The notes beneath the pieces are model-generated. The model was given only the letters and a program-made list of their open reading frames with translations. It made no database searches and was not told where the DNA came from. Shown piece after piece: positions 30,543-37,506 of a stretch of 37,506 bases of DNA (its first letter is position 1; each line of letters opens with the position of its first letter). The stretch spans positions 1 through 37,506 of the forward strand of contig CAYSLU010000050.1 in assembly GCA_964431965.1 (NCBI GenBank), read 5' to 3'. The DNA is from CAYSLU01 sp964431965. GTDB lineage: Bacteria > Verrucomicrobiota > Kiritimatiellia > CAIKKV01 > CAYSLU01. The translations under genes and the position numbers were made by a program.

Positions 30543-33356
30543 CTACGGCTGCAGCCGGACTCGGTAGTAGTACGGCCCGGATCCCTCGGCAGCGGAGTCG
30601 GTAGCCGTGTTGAGGGGAGGCGTGGCCCAGATATTCGTGGCCAGCGGGCCGAACGCCGCGTGAACAAGATCGGTTGAGCGCTCAAGCGCGTAGAGCCGCC
30701 CGGTGACGCTCGACCACTGCGCCACGAACCGGCCGGAAGAGCGCTCGTGGTCGCCAGCCGGCACGCGCATCCCCAGGAAGGAGCACCCGTTGGTCGGATC
30801 CGTGCCGGCCCGGTACTCCTGCAGGTTGCTCATGCCGTCACGATCGATGTCGCCTGCGGCTCCGGAAACGTCCGTGGTGGCGGCGCCGGTGCCTCCGAAA
30901 TAGAGCGCTCGCCACCAGTCGGCGATCCCGTCGCCGACGCTGTCCCGCGGCGAGAACCGCAGATGCGTCACGCTGTACGCGGGAAACACGGCGGTCATGT
31001 TCGTTCCGGCCGTCGTCAGGTCGGGCTCCCGCAGGACCGCCCGGAGATTCGCGGCGGACACCTGATAGACGGCGGCGGTCGGCGCCGGAATGTAGCCGCC
31101 GAACTGAATCGCCGCGCTGTAGTCGCACCCTGGATCCTTGTTGACCACGATCAGCGAGAGCGCCCCGGACAGGTCGCGGGCCGCGTAGGCCGTGAACAGG
31201 TTCGGAGGCCCCGCCTGCGCCAGCACGGAGGTGTTGCCGAACCGCACATGCGAGCTGCCGCAGTTGCGATAGAGCTTCAGGACCTGGTAGGCCGGGGTGT
31301 CGGCGGCGGGCGCCGTCCACGCACAGGCCATGTCGAGCCCCTCGCGGCCGAAGATGCCCAGGCAGTCGGCGAACGCCAGCGCGCCGTTGAGCGTCGCATC
31401 CGCCCCCCAGTTGTACTCCGTCAGGGCAATGGGAAGGCCCGGATAGTGCTGCGCCACCAGCGCCTTCAGGCGGGGGATGAGCTGCGGGTAGTTCCGGTTC
31501 GGCTGCGTCTGCGTGGCCCACAGATCGGACCCGATCCACCCCTCGCTCCGATATGTCGCGTCCCACAGCTCGCGCGTCGCCCGCAGGCGCAGCGCGCGGC
31601 CGGCGGCATCGGTGGCGCCGCCGAACGACGGATCGGGGTAGTAGTGGACGTCGAGGTAGTCGAGCAGGCGCTGCCCGGTCTGAATCTCATGCTGCCGGGC
31701 GCGCGCCAGGAACCACGGCAGCGAATCCACACCGCCGTGCGCCTGCTTGTCCGCATCGCCCGCCTCGGTGTTCCAGTAGTACCACCACCCGCAGGTGACC
31801 GGCCCGAGTATCTTCGCGAGCGGCATCTCCCGCCGCACCATCGCCGCGGCGTTGCTGAAGACCGACCAGATCTCATCGTACGTCACCGCCCCCGGATGCC
31901 AGTCGCGGTGCGTGCTGCTCCAGATCTCCATCTCGTTCTCGATGGCGATGAACGGCATCGCGTCGACGCCCGCGGCGGCGTTCGACGCGATGTGCCGCAG
32001 CCACAGGTTCTGATAGACGACGCCGGCCTGGTTCGAGCCCCCGGACACGCGGTTGCTGACGCCGGAGTCGAGCGGATTGTTGACGATGGGCCATCCGCCC
32101 GTCGACACGCCATTGCCGGCGTTCGCGTTGTACGGATCGCTCGCCTGCTGCGGCCCGTACCGGGCCACCGAGAAGCTGGCCGAACTCCGGTCCTTTGCCA
32201 CGTACGGCAGCAGCGGGAGCGTAAGGACGCCGGCCACCCCGGCGGCCGCGTTCCAGTCGGCGAAGGCCACCGCGTTGCTCGGCGTCGTCGGATCGCCGGG
32301 ATCGCTCCACGGGTAGTTCTCGAAATACCAGTCGTTCGCCGAATTCTTCGCCTCAATCAGCCAGTTGTATGTGGAGGCATGGTTTCCGCCCCAGCGGTGC
32401 ACGGTGGCGCCGCTGTCCGCCAGGTAGTTCGTCCCCGGCGCCCAAGCGACGCCGTAGATCAGCGGGCTGATCGCGCGGTTGCTCGCGAGGGCGTCGACGA
32501 ACACCGTCCGATTCGAGAAACCGAACGAGCCGTGGGTGTCAGCCGCAACGGCCGTTCCCGCCAGATTGGTCACCCCGTTGACGTAGAGGGTGTACCGCCC
32601 GCCGGACACGAAGTCCTGGGTGAAAGACAGCGCGACGCGCCACCGGGCGGCATCGTACGCCGCGGCGGTCGGGGTCGATCGCGTCGCGTAGTGCGCGTCG
32701 TTACTGCCGGCCAGTCCGTAGTTGGCCGGATTGGTGGCCGTCGCGGGAGTGACCCCGGAGTCGAAGAACGCGACTGCCGCGCGCGCCCCGCCCGCCCGCA
32801 CCGAGGTGAGCCTCGACGGCGCGCTCGCGGACTGCATCAGCGCCATGGAGTCGAGGTACCACGCCGGCTGCGCGGTTCCGGAGCGATCTGCCACGTCGAT
32901 GCGCGTGAAGCCGGGCGTGGCCAGCGCGAACGCAGAAAGAGGGATCGAGACGAGCGTCCACGCGCCAGCGGCCACGCTGACGCCGCCGACGAGGTAGTCC
33001 TCGACATCGACCGGGGCTGAGGCGCCGCCGGTCGTGTCGTCCTCCAGTTGGACTCGCAGCAGCTGCCCGCCTGCAGCGCCACCGTGGATGAAGAACTCCA
33101 GGTACGCATAAGCGCCCGCCGGGATGGATGCGTGATGCAGGGAGAGGGCACCCCACGCCTGCTGGACCGAGCGGATCGATGCCGCGCCCGCCTGGACGGG
33201 GGCCGCGTTCGTGAACGTGTAGGAACCGCCCCACGACCAGGACTGCCAGCCCGCTCCCAGGGCATCGACATAGACGTCCTCCCTCTGGGCGGAGGCCGGG
33301 CTGCCCGCCGCCCAGAGGGCGACCCATGCGATCACGATCCGCAACCTACCCTTCAT
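30543..33356 (-). CDS. Secreted glycoside hydrolase family 44-like enzyme, multidomain
   Basis: A 937-residue exported beta-glucanase (GH44 members are endoglucanases or xyloglucanases). Residues 1-23 are a signal peptide. A carbohydrate-binding-like beta domain (about 27-175), an Ig-like domain (about 180-285), the GH44 barrel (about 290-800) and a C-terminal part follow. In the barrel, ISPLIYGVAW (296-305) and VHRWGGN (319-325) are typical; Glu475 in ENEMEIWSSTH is the likely acid/base (Met replaces the usual Pro of NEP) and Glu647 in LTEYNWG the nucleophile. The C-terminal part has a DIDRDGMSNLQEYRAGTDPTNG-like calcium loop (836-857, read in parts) and a beta end. The convergent SGNH-like gene shares this tail layout. 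No VPDSG signal is present, so another export or anchoring route is implied. Confidence 0.88.
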   Translation of the reverse strand: MKGRLRIVIAWVALWAAGSPASAQREDVYVDALGAGWQSWSWGGSYTFTNAAPVQAGAASIRSVQQAWGALSLHHASIPAGAYAYLEFFIHGGAAGGQLLRVQLEDDTTGGASAPVDVEDYLVGGVSVAAGAWTLVSIPLSAFALATPGFTRIDVADRSGTAQPAWYLDSMALMQSASAPSRLTSVRAGGARAAVAFFDSGVTPATATNPANYGLAGSNDAHYATRSTPTAAAYDAARWRVALSFTQDFVSGGRYTLYVNGVTNLAGTAVAADTHGSFGFSNRTVFVDALASNRAISPLIYGVAWAPGTNYLADSGATVHRWGGNHASTYNWLIEAKNSANDWYFENYPWSDPGDPTTPSNAVAFADWNAAAGVAGVLTLPLLPYVAKDRSSASFSVARYGPQQASDPYNANAGNGVSTGGWPIVNNPLDSGVSNRVSGGSNQAGVVYQNLWLRHIASNAAAGVDAMPFIAIENEMEIWSSTHRDWHPGAVTYDEIWSVFSNAAAMVRREMPLAKILGPVTCGWWYYWNTEAGDADKQAHGGVDSLPWFLARARQHEIQTGQRLLDYLDVHYYPDPSFGGATDAAGRALRLRATRELWDATYRSEGWIGSDLWATQTQPNRNYPQLIPRLKALVAQHYPGLPIALTEYNWGADATLNGALAFADCLGIFGREGLDMACAWTAPAADTPAYQVLKLYRNCGSSHVRFGNTSVLAQAGPPNLFTAYAARDLSGALSLIVVNKDPGCDYSAAIQFGGYIPAPTAAVYQVSAANLRAVLREPDLTTAGTNMTAVFPAYSVTHLRFSPRDSVGDGIADWWRALYFGGTGAATTDVSGAAGDIDRDGMSNLQEYRAGTDPTNGCSFLGMRVPAGDHERSSGRFVAQWSSVTGRLYALERSTDLVHAAFGPLATNIWATPPLNTATDSAAEGSGPYYYRVRLQP

Positions 33357-33501
33357 GCCACGATCTTACTCCCATTCTCCGACCGGACCAACCCCAATGC
33401 CCGGCTCGCGGCGGCCTCGAGCGGCAAGAGCGGGCGTTTTCCCGCAACCGCCTCCCACCGTTCGGGGCCGCGAGAGGCACCCTCGTTGCGCATGTCTGCC
33501 C

Positions 33502-33529
33502 TTGAGCTCCGGGCCGCCGACCTTATAAT
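33502..33529 (+). promoter_or_regulatory. Sigma-70-type promoter of the PAS sensor gene
   Basis: TTGAGC (33502-33507), a 16-base spacer and a perfect TATAAT (33524-33529). A start near 33536 leaves a leader of about 85 bases before the ATG at 33622. The rest of this 265-base divergent gap shows nothing else definite. Confidence 0.6.
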
Positions 33530-33621
33530 GTCCGACAAGCGGGCGGCTGTGGGGTCGAACCTCCGCGAGCATTCTTTCGCTGGCCCTCGCCTGCCGGGTG
33601 AACGGATCGAAGGAACATGGC

Positions 33622-34866
33622 ATGCGTGTAGCCGGCATCGGACGAAGGTACTGGCCGTGGCTTGCCATCGCGGTCACGGCGGCGGTGGGCGTTGCGTTCG
33701 CCGTATGGGTGGCCGAGCGGAGCGACCGGCAGATGCGAGCCGATCTGCTCCGCAAGGCGAGGCTCATAGCGAACAGCGTGAGCAGCCGCGACGTGGCCGA
33801 ACTCTCCTTCTCGCTGCTGGACCGAAGCAACCCCGCTTTTCTCCGGATGTGCGACTGGATGAGGCGGCAGGTACACATCGCCGGATGTCGTAGCATTTAC
33901 AGCATGACCCTCAAGGGGAACGGCGTCATCTTCGGCCCGGAAAGCCTCGGCGTCAGCGATCCCCTGGCTTCGCCGCCCGGAACGCTCTATCGGTCGCCGC
34001 CGGCGGAGTTGGGCGATGTCTTCGCCAGCGAGCGGGCGCTGACCGTCGGCCCCTACACGGACGAGTACGGCACATTCGTAAGCGCCTTTGCGCCGGTGGT
34101 CGACGCCCAGACGGGCGCGCTCGTGCTGGTCATCGGCATGGACGTCGAGGCCCCGGACTGGAAGCTCAATGTCGCCGCGGACGCCGCCCTGCCTCTTTCG
34201 CTGGCGGGGCTGATCATCCTGATCCTCATCCTGTTCGAGGTGTCGTCTGCTCTCCGCCTCCGCGATGCGTCGCTCTGCGAGAGCGAGCGGTGGTGCCGCG
34301 CGCTGTACGAGAACAACCTGGACGCCATTGTCATGGTCGGTCCCAGCGGCGACATTCTCGACGCGAATCCGGCAGCCGAGCGCATGCTCCGGCGCCCGCT
34401 GCGCGACATCCGCCACGCCGGGATGCAGGGGATTGCCGGCCATGACCCTCGCCTGCCCGAGTTTATGGCCGTGCTCAACCGCGATGGACGGGCGGCCGGC
34501 GGGCTGACGCTTCTTCGAGGCGACGATTCGCGGTGTGAGGCCGAAGTCAGCTCAAAGACGTTCCGCGACTGGCGAGGCGACGCGAAGGCCACGCTCGTTC
34601 TGCGCGACGTGTCCGAGCGCACGCTATGGGAAGAGGAGAGAGCGCGCCTGGGCGCGGATCTGGCCACGGCCGAGGCCAGCGTGAAGGCCTTGGCGGGACT
34701 GCTCCCCGTCTGCGTCAGCTGCCGGAAGATGCGCAACGATCCCGCATACTGGAGCCAGGTCGCCGCCTTCGTCGCCGGACATGCCGGAGCCGGCTTCCCA
34801 AACGCGGTCTGCCCGGACTGCGCGGGGAAGCGGACTCCGGGGCCAGCCGCACAAGCGGAGCCTTAG
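33622..34866 (+). CDS. Membrane PAS sensor protein with C-terminal Cys4 motif and no output domain
   Basis: A 414-residue inner-membrane protein. Two helices (about 11-31 and 188-208) enclose an exported sensor region of about 155 residues that resembles a CACHE-type domain. A cytoplasmic PAS domain (about 222-335) ends in LRDVSERT. A short coil leads to a C-terminal segment LLPVCVSCRKMR...CPDC with Cys364, Cys367, Cys397 and Cys400, a motif found at the end of many PAS or receiver proteins and likely to bind zinc. There is no kinase, GGDEF or methyl-accepting domain. The start has AAGGA seven bases upstream; a GTG at 33598 would add eight residues. It may pass a signal through protein contact. 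Confidence 0.82.
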   Translation: MRVAGIGRRYWPWLAIAVTAAVGVAFAVWVAERSDRQMRADLLRKARLIANSVSSRDVAELSFSLLDRSNPAFLRMCDWMRRQVHIAGCRSIYSMTLKGNGVIFGPESLGVSDPLASPPGTLYRSPPAELGDVFASERALTVGPYTDEYGTFVSAFAPVVDAQTGALVLVIGMDVEAPDWKLNVAADAALPLSLAGLIILILILFEVSSALRLRDASLCESERWCRALYENNLDAIVMVGPSGDILDANPAAERMLRRPLRDIRHAGMQGIAGHDPRLPEFMAVLNRDGRAAGGLTLLRGDDSRCEAEVSSKTFRDWRGDAKATLVLRDVSERTLWEEERARLGADLATAEASVKALAGLLPVCVSCRKMRNDPAYWSQVAAFVAGHAGAGFPNAVCPDCAGKRTPGPAAQAEP

Positions 34867-34890
34867 CCGGACCGGTTCATCGCCGACCTG

Positions 34891-35508
34891 TCAGGCCGAC
34901 GGCTTCCGGTCGGTGAAGTACTTCAGGAAGTCGATCGGCAGGGGGAAGACGATCGTCGAGTTCTTCTCGGTGGCGATCTCCGTCAGCGTCTGCAGGTAGC
35001 GGAGCTGGACGGCGACGGGCTGGCCCGCCATCACGTCGGCCGCCTCCTTCAGCTTCCCCGANNNNNNNNNNNNNNNNNNNNNNNNNNNNNNNNNNNNNNN
35101 NNNNNNNNNNNNNNNNNNNNNNNNNNNNNNNNNNNNNNNNNNNNNNNNNNNNNNNNNNNNNGAGCGCAGCGTGGTCTGGCCGATCTGCGAAGTGGCGTAG
35201 AGGTAGTCCTCGACCGCGATGATGGCCTTCCCGGGCTCGAACACCTGAAAGTACATCACGGCGTTTACCTTCACCGAGACGTTGTCCTTCGTCACGACAT
35301 CCTGCGGCGGCACGTCGAGCGCGACCGTGCGCAGCGTGACCTTGACCATCTTTTCGAAGAGCGGGATGAGGATGATCAGGCCGGGGCCCCGTACGCCCGC
35401 GAAGCGCCCGAGCCGGAACACCACGCCGCGCTCGTACTCGCGCAGGATCTTGACGCTGTTGAACAGGATGAAGGCAATAACAACAAACAGTACGAACACA
35501 CCCGGCAT
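34891..35508 (-). CDS. Slipin/stomatin-like SPFH protein, interrupted by an assembly gap
   Basis: A membrane-anchored scaffold protein of the prokaryotic slipin type. A hydrophobic N-terminal helix (about 3-20) is followed by the SPFH/band 7 domain starting REYERGVVFRLGRF and continuing LIILIPLFEKMVKVTLRT. After the gap the highly conserved C-terminal part is seen (LRYLQTLTEIATEKNST, then VFPLPIDFL). About 171 real residues are present against about 255 usual, so roughly 80-85 are missing while the N run stands for 34. It follows the NfeD gene by 71 bases, the classic stomatin-NfeD pair, in which NfeD-type proteases cleave stomatin C-terminal ends. Confidence 0.92.
   Translation of the reverse strand: MPGVFVLFVVIAFILFNSVKILREYERGVVFRLGRFAGVRGPGLIILIPLFEKMVKVTLRTVALDVPPQDVVTKDNVSVKVNAVMYFQVFEPGKAIIAVEDYLYATSQIGQTTLRXXXXXXXXXXXXXXXXXXXXXXXXXXXXXXXXXXSGKLKEAADVMAGQPVAVQLRYLQTLTEIATEKNSTIVFPLPIDFLKYFTDRKPSA
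35062..35161. other. Run of 100 N (assembly gap inside the slipin gene)
   Basis: Exactly 100 N, the same size as the gap at 1058, so a placeholder. Family length suggests that about 250 bases are missing. Confidence 0.95.
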
Positions 35509-35579
35509 GGTCAGTCCTCCTCAGTTGGTTGCACCGCGCACCGAACGATCCCCGCACCCGACCGGCGCCGCAAGCGCGC

Positions 35580-36863
35580 TCAGTCCCGCCTCACCTTCAG
35601 CGCCATCCCGATGGTCTCCAGCACGCATACTCTCGCGCCGGCCTCGATCTCCGCGTCGGAGACCGCATTCCAGTGCGCGCCGGCCACGAACACGGTTCCG
35701 CCGCCCGGCCCGACGGCCGTCCGCGCATCGCCCGTCTGGCCGATCAAGCCGGCCGCCCCGGTCGTTGGCTGCCGTCTCATCGAGCAGATGGACAGCCAGA
35801 CGCCCAGGATAAAGAAGGCCGCCGTGGCCCCAACCACCGGCACGATCACGTGCATCGACACGCGCAGCGCCGGATCCGGGCTATCGAACAGCATGACCGA
35901 GCCGATAAACATGGCCACCACTCCTCCCGCGGACAGCACGCCGTGCGTCGCGGCCTTAACATCCAGAATGAAGAGCAGGATGGCAAGCAGGATCAGCAGG
36001 ACGCCGGCGTAGTTGATCGACAGCGTCTGGAAGGCGAAGAAGGCCATGATGAGAGCAATCGAGCCCACCACGCCGGGCAGCACCGCCCCGGGATTGGCGA
36101 ACTCGAAGTACAGCCCCAGCAATCCCAGCATGAACAGCACGTACGCGACGTTCGGGTTTGCGATCGTGCCCAGGAATCGATCCCTCCAGCTCATATCGAC
36201 CCGCGTCACGCGCGCCCCACCGGTTCGGAGCGTGATCTCGCCCGCCTCGGTCTGGACCTTCCGGCCATCCATCGCCGCCAGCAGCCCGGTCAGGTTCGTC
36301 GCCACGAGATCCACGACGTTCGTCGCCAGCGCCTCGGTCTCGGATATGGAGACGCTCTCGCGCACAGCCGCCTCGGCCCACTGCACGTTGCGGCCGCGCT
36401 TCTCCGCCAGCGACCGGATGTACGCCGCCGAATCGTTGGTCACCTTGGCCGCCATGTTGCTGTCCATGGGCCCCGCCTGGCCGAGCGCAACGGGATGGGC
36501 GGCGCCGATCGTCGTTCCCGGCGCCATGGCGGCGACGTGCGCGGCCATCGCGATGAACGTGCCCGCCGAGGCCGCCCGCGCGCCGGACGGCGCCACGTAG
36601 ACGACCACTGGCACGCGGCTCGCACGGATGCGCCGGATGATCGTCCGCATGGACTCGTCCAGACCGCCGGGCGTGTCGAGTTCGACGACCAGGCACCCCG
36701 CACCCTCGGTCTCGGCGCGATCAATGGCACCCACGATGAACTGCGCGGAAGCCGGCCCGATCGCGTCGCCCACGCGCGCCACCAGCACATCGCCTCCCCG
36801 TGCCAGCCCCGTCGCCGCGACCACCAACCCCACGGCCACAATCCGAATCATGCGCTGAATCAC
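35580..36863 (-). CDS. NfeD-family membrane-bound serine protease (ClpP class)
   Basis: A 427-residue membrane protease, long NfeD form. A signal-like N terminus (about 5-23) leads to a ClpP-like Ser/Lys protease domain outside the membrane: Ser99 in ARAASAGTF and Lys140 in NMAAKVTND, the same 41-residue spacing as in the archaeal enzyme 1510-N (Ser97/Lys138). Four or more helices follow (about 236-360), then a C-terminal OB-fold NfeD domain (about 370-427). The start is taken as a GTG with GAGG six bases upstream; an ATG four codons later is possible. It is upstream of and paired with slipin, its likely substrate or partner in membrane quality control. Confidence 0.93.
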   Translation of the reverse strand: MIQRMIRIVAVGLVVAATGLARGGDVLVARVGDAIGPASAQFIVGAIDRAETEGAGCLVVELDTPGGLDESMRTIIRRIRASRVPVVVYVAPSGARAASAGTFIAMAAHVAAMAPGTTIGAAHPVALGQAGPMDSNMAAKVTNDSAAYIRSLAEKRGRNVQWAEAAVRESVSISETEALATNVVDLVATNLTGLLAAMDGRKVQTEAGEITLRTGGARVTRVDMSWRDRFLGTIANPNVAYVLFMLGLLGLYFEFANPGAVLPGVVGSIALIMAFFAFQTLSINYAGVLLILLAILLFILDVKAATHGVLSAGGVVAMFIGSVMLFDSPDPALRVSMHVIVPVVGATAAFFILGVWLSICSMRRQPTTGAAGLIGQTGDARTAVGPGGGTVFVAGAHWNAVSDAEIEAGARVCVLETIGMALKVRRD

Positions 36864-36956
36864 GGCACGCCTCGCTTTCCCGCTTTCCACGGAGTCTGAC
36901 GAACCCGCATCGCCGTGGCAAGCGGAAGATCGATGGCCGGACTCGCCCCTGAACCA

Positions 36957-36981
36957 CCGTTCCGAGTTCGCGACGGAACGG
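36957..36981 (-). terminator. Hairpin after the flavin reductase gene
   Basis: CCGTTCCG (36957-36964) and CGGAACGG (36974-36981) form a perfect 8-bp stem with a nine-base loop, about 50 bases after the stop at 37030 and before the NfeD start. No T tract follows, so it may instead be an operator. Confidence 0.4.
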
Positions 36982-37029
36982 GGCGTGCCGCGAGGCGGAT
37001 TGGGTTGCCCCGAGTCTGCGAGGGGCCCG

Positions 37030-37506
37030 TCAGCGACTTTGCCGCCGATACTCCGGCGTTGCGTGAATCGCCAGGATCTCGCCGTAGTACAGGCGGTGAT
37101 AATCGGTGCCGCCGTAGTTCTTCTCGATCTTCGGATCCAGAAAACGCTTGGGCTCGAAGTCGTCCGTATACATCTTCCGGCACTCGAGGATGAGTTCCGC
37201 CTCATCGAACGCCGGCGACGTCACGCGCTCGGACGGCTGCACGGTGAAGCCGCAGGCTTTGACCTTGTCGGTCGTCCGGCCCGATTTCGTCCCGCACAGC
37301 ATCAGCTTGCCGCGATACGCATCCGGAAACGCGCAGAGAGTGAAGTCCGGGCTGCACTCCAGGAACTCGAACGTGTAGCGGCTCGGCCGCACGGCCACCG
37401 TGGCGTACGGCTTCTCCCACATCACGCCGATGCTCCCCCACGCCGCCGTCATCGTATTGAACTTCCCCGGCTCCGGCGTGCCCGCCGTCACCAGGAACCA
37501 CCGCTC
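37030..37506 (-). CDS. Flavin reductase family protein, 5' partial
   Basis: The frame is open to the right window edge, so the N terminus is missing. The visible 158 residues match FMN-binding flavin reductase-like (split-barrel) proteins: WFLVTAGTPEPGKFNTMT at the start, AAWGSIGVMWEKP, then VRPSRYTFEFLE. These segments form the flavin-binding strand and loop in the family. The partner oxygenase or redox protein is not in view. It ends 167 bases before the NfeD start on the same strand, with a hairpin in between, so probably a separate transcript. Confidence 0.88.
   Translation of the reverse strand, partial: ERWFLVTAGTPEPGKFNTMTAAWGSIGVMWEKPYATVAVRPSRYTFEFLECSPDFTLCAFPDAYRGKLMLCGTKSGRTTDKVKACGFTVQPSERVTSPAFDEAELILECRKMYTDDFEPKRFLDPKIEKNYGGTDYHRLYYGEILAIHATPEYRRQSR

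Noticed and set aside
30747..33020. 757-codon plus-strand frame opposite the GH44-like gene
   Set aside because: Antisense shadow dominated by Arg, Val and Gly; the minus strand has signal peptide and complete catalytic motifs.
1..37506. Prophage, insertion sequence, CRISPR array, toxin-antitoxin or anti-phage island
   Set aside because: No transposase, integrase, Cas, direct-repeat array or toxin-antitoxin pair was seen; the dGTPase and HAD genes have no defence-type neighbours.

Overview
The window is GC-rich bacterial chromosome (37.5 kb, no rRNA, tRNA or CRISPR seen), probably a draft or metagenome contig because it holds two runs of exactly 100 N. The gene content points to the PVC group, most likely Kiritimatiellota or another Verrucomicrobiota/Lentisphaerota lineage. 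It carries two secreted proteins with VPDSG-type C-terminal sorting signals, a sulfatase, a heparinase II/III-like lyase, a sialate O-acetylesterase, two URO-D-superfamily paralogues with no tetrapyrrole genes nearby, a GH44 glucanase, and secreted enzymes ending in a calcium-binding 'DxDxDG...GTxPTN' module. This placement is inference from content, not from a marker gene.

Layout. Positions 1-2234 (+) hold the end of a 2-oxoacid dehydrogenase operon, E2 then E3, interrupted by an assembly gap. Positions 2303-5439 hold a URO-D-like enzyme (-) and two divergent VPDSG-CTERM proteins separated by a 480-base regulatory region. Positions 5463-17290 (-) form one tightly packed ten-gene run: URO-D-like, sialate O-acetylesterase, carbon-nitrogen hydrolase, sulfatase, heparinase-like lyase, exonuclease III, GNAT acetyltransferase, MsbA-like ABC exporter and SDR epimerase, with internal gaps of at most about 21 bases and several 4-base overlaps (nine genes listed here are read as certain members; the separate upstream URO-D paralogue at 2303 is not part of it). 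Positions 17439-18711 (+) encode a YugP-type membrane metallopeptidase and a DJ-1/PfpI protein.

Positions 18729-24935 (-) are a housekeeping/stress block in two transcription groups: PPC-domain protein, HAD phosphatase, TPR protein and dGTPase; then a PAS histidine kinase, a DUF503 protein and an unusual ClpX-like AAA+ ATPase with a duplicated C-terminal lid. Positions 25132-30477 (+) run from an RRM RNA-binding protein through a Gfo/Idh/MocA oxidoreductase, a NagB-like isomerase with an altered active site and a PfkB kinase (a plausible sugar-processing module), then a small membrane protein and a secreted SGNH-like hydrolase. A secreted GH44 enzyme (30543-33356, -) converges on it. The right end has a PAS membrane sensor (+), a slipin/NfeD pair (-, with the second gap) and a flavin reductase cut by the window edge.

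As a whole this looks like a heterotrophic degrader of complex, partly sulfated and acetylated polysaccharide. Lyase, sulfatase and esterase genes remove substituents and cleave chains, the Gfo/NagB-like/PfkB set could convert released sugars, and the E2/E3 genes belong to central carbon metabolism. The strongest candidates for new biology are the double-lid ClpX-like ATPase, the sugar module with the Glu-to-Gln NagB-like enzyme, the polysaccharide operon that also encodes a DNA-repair nuclease, and sigma-54-like promoters before the VPDSG genes.
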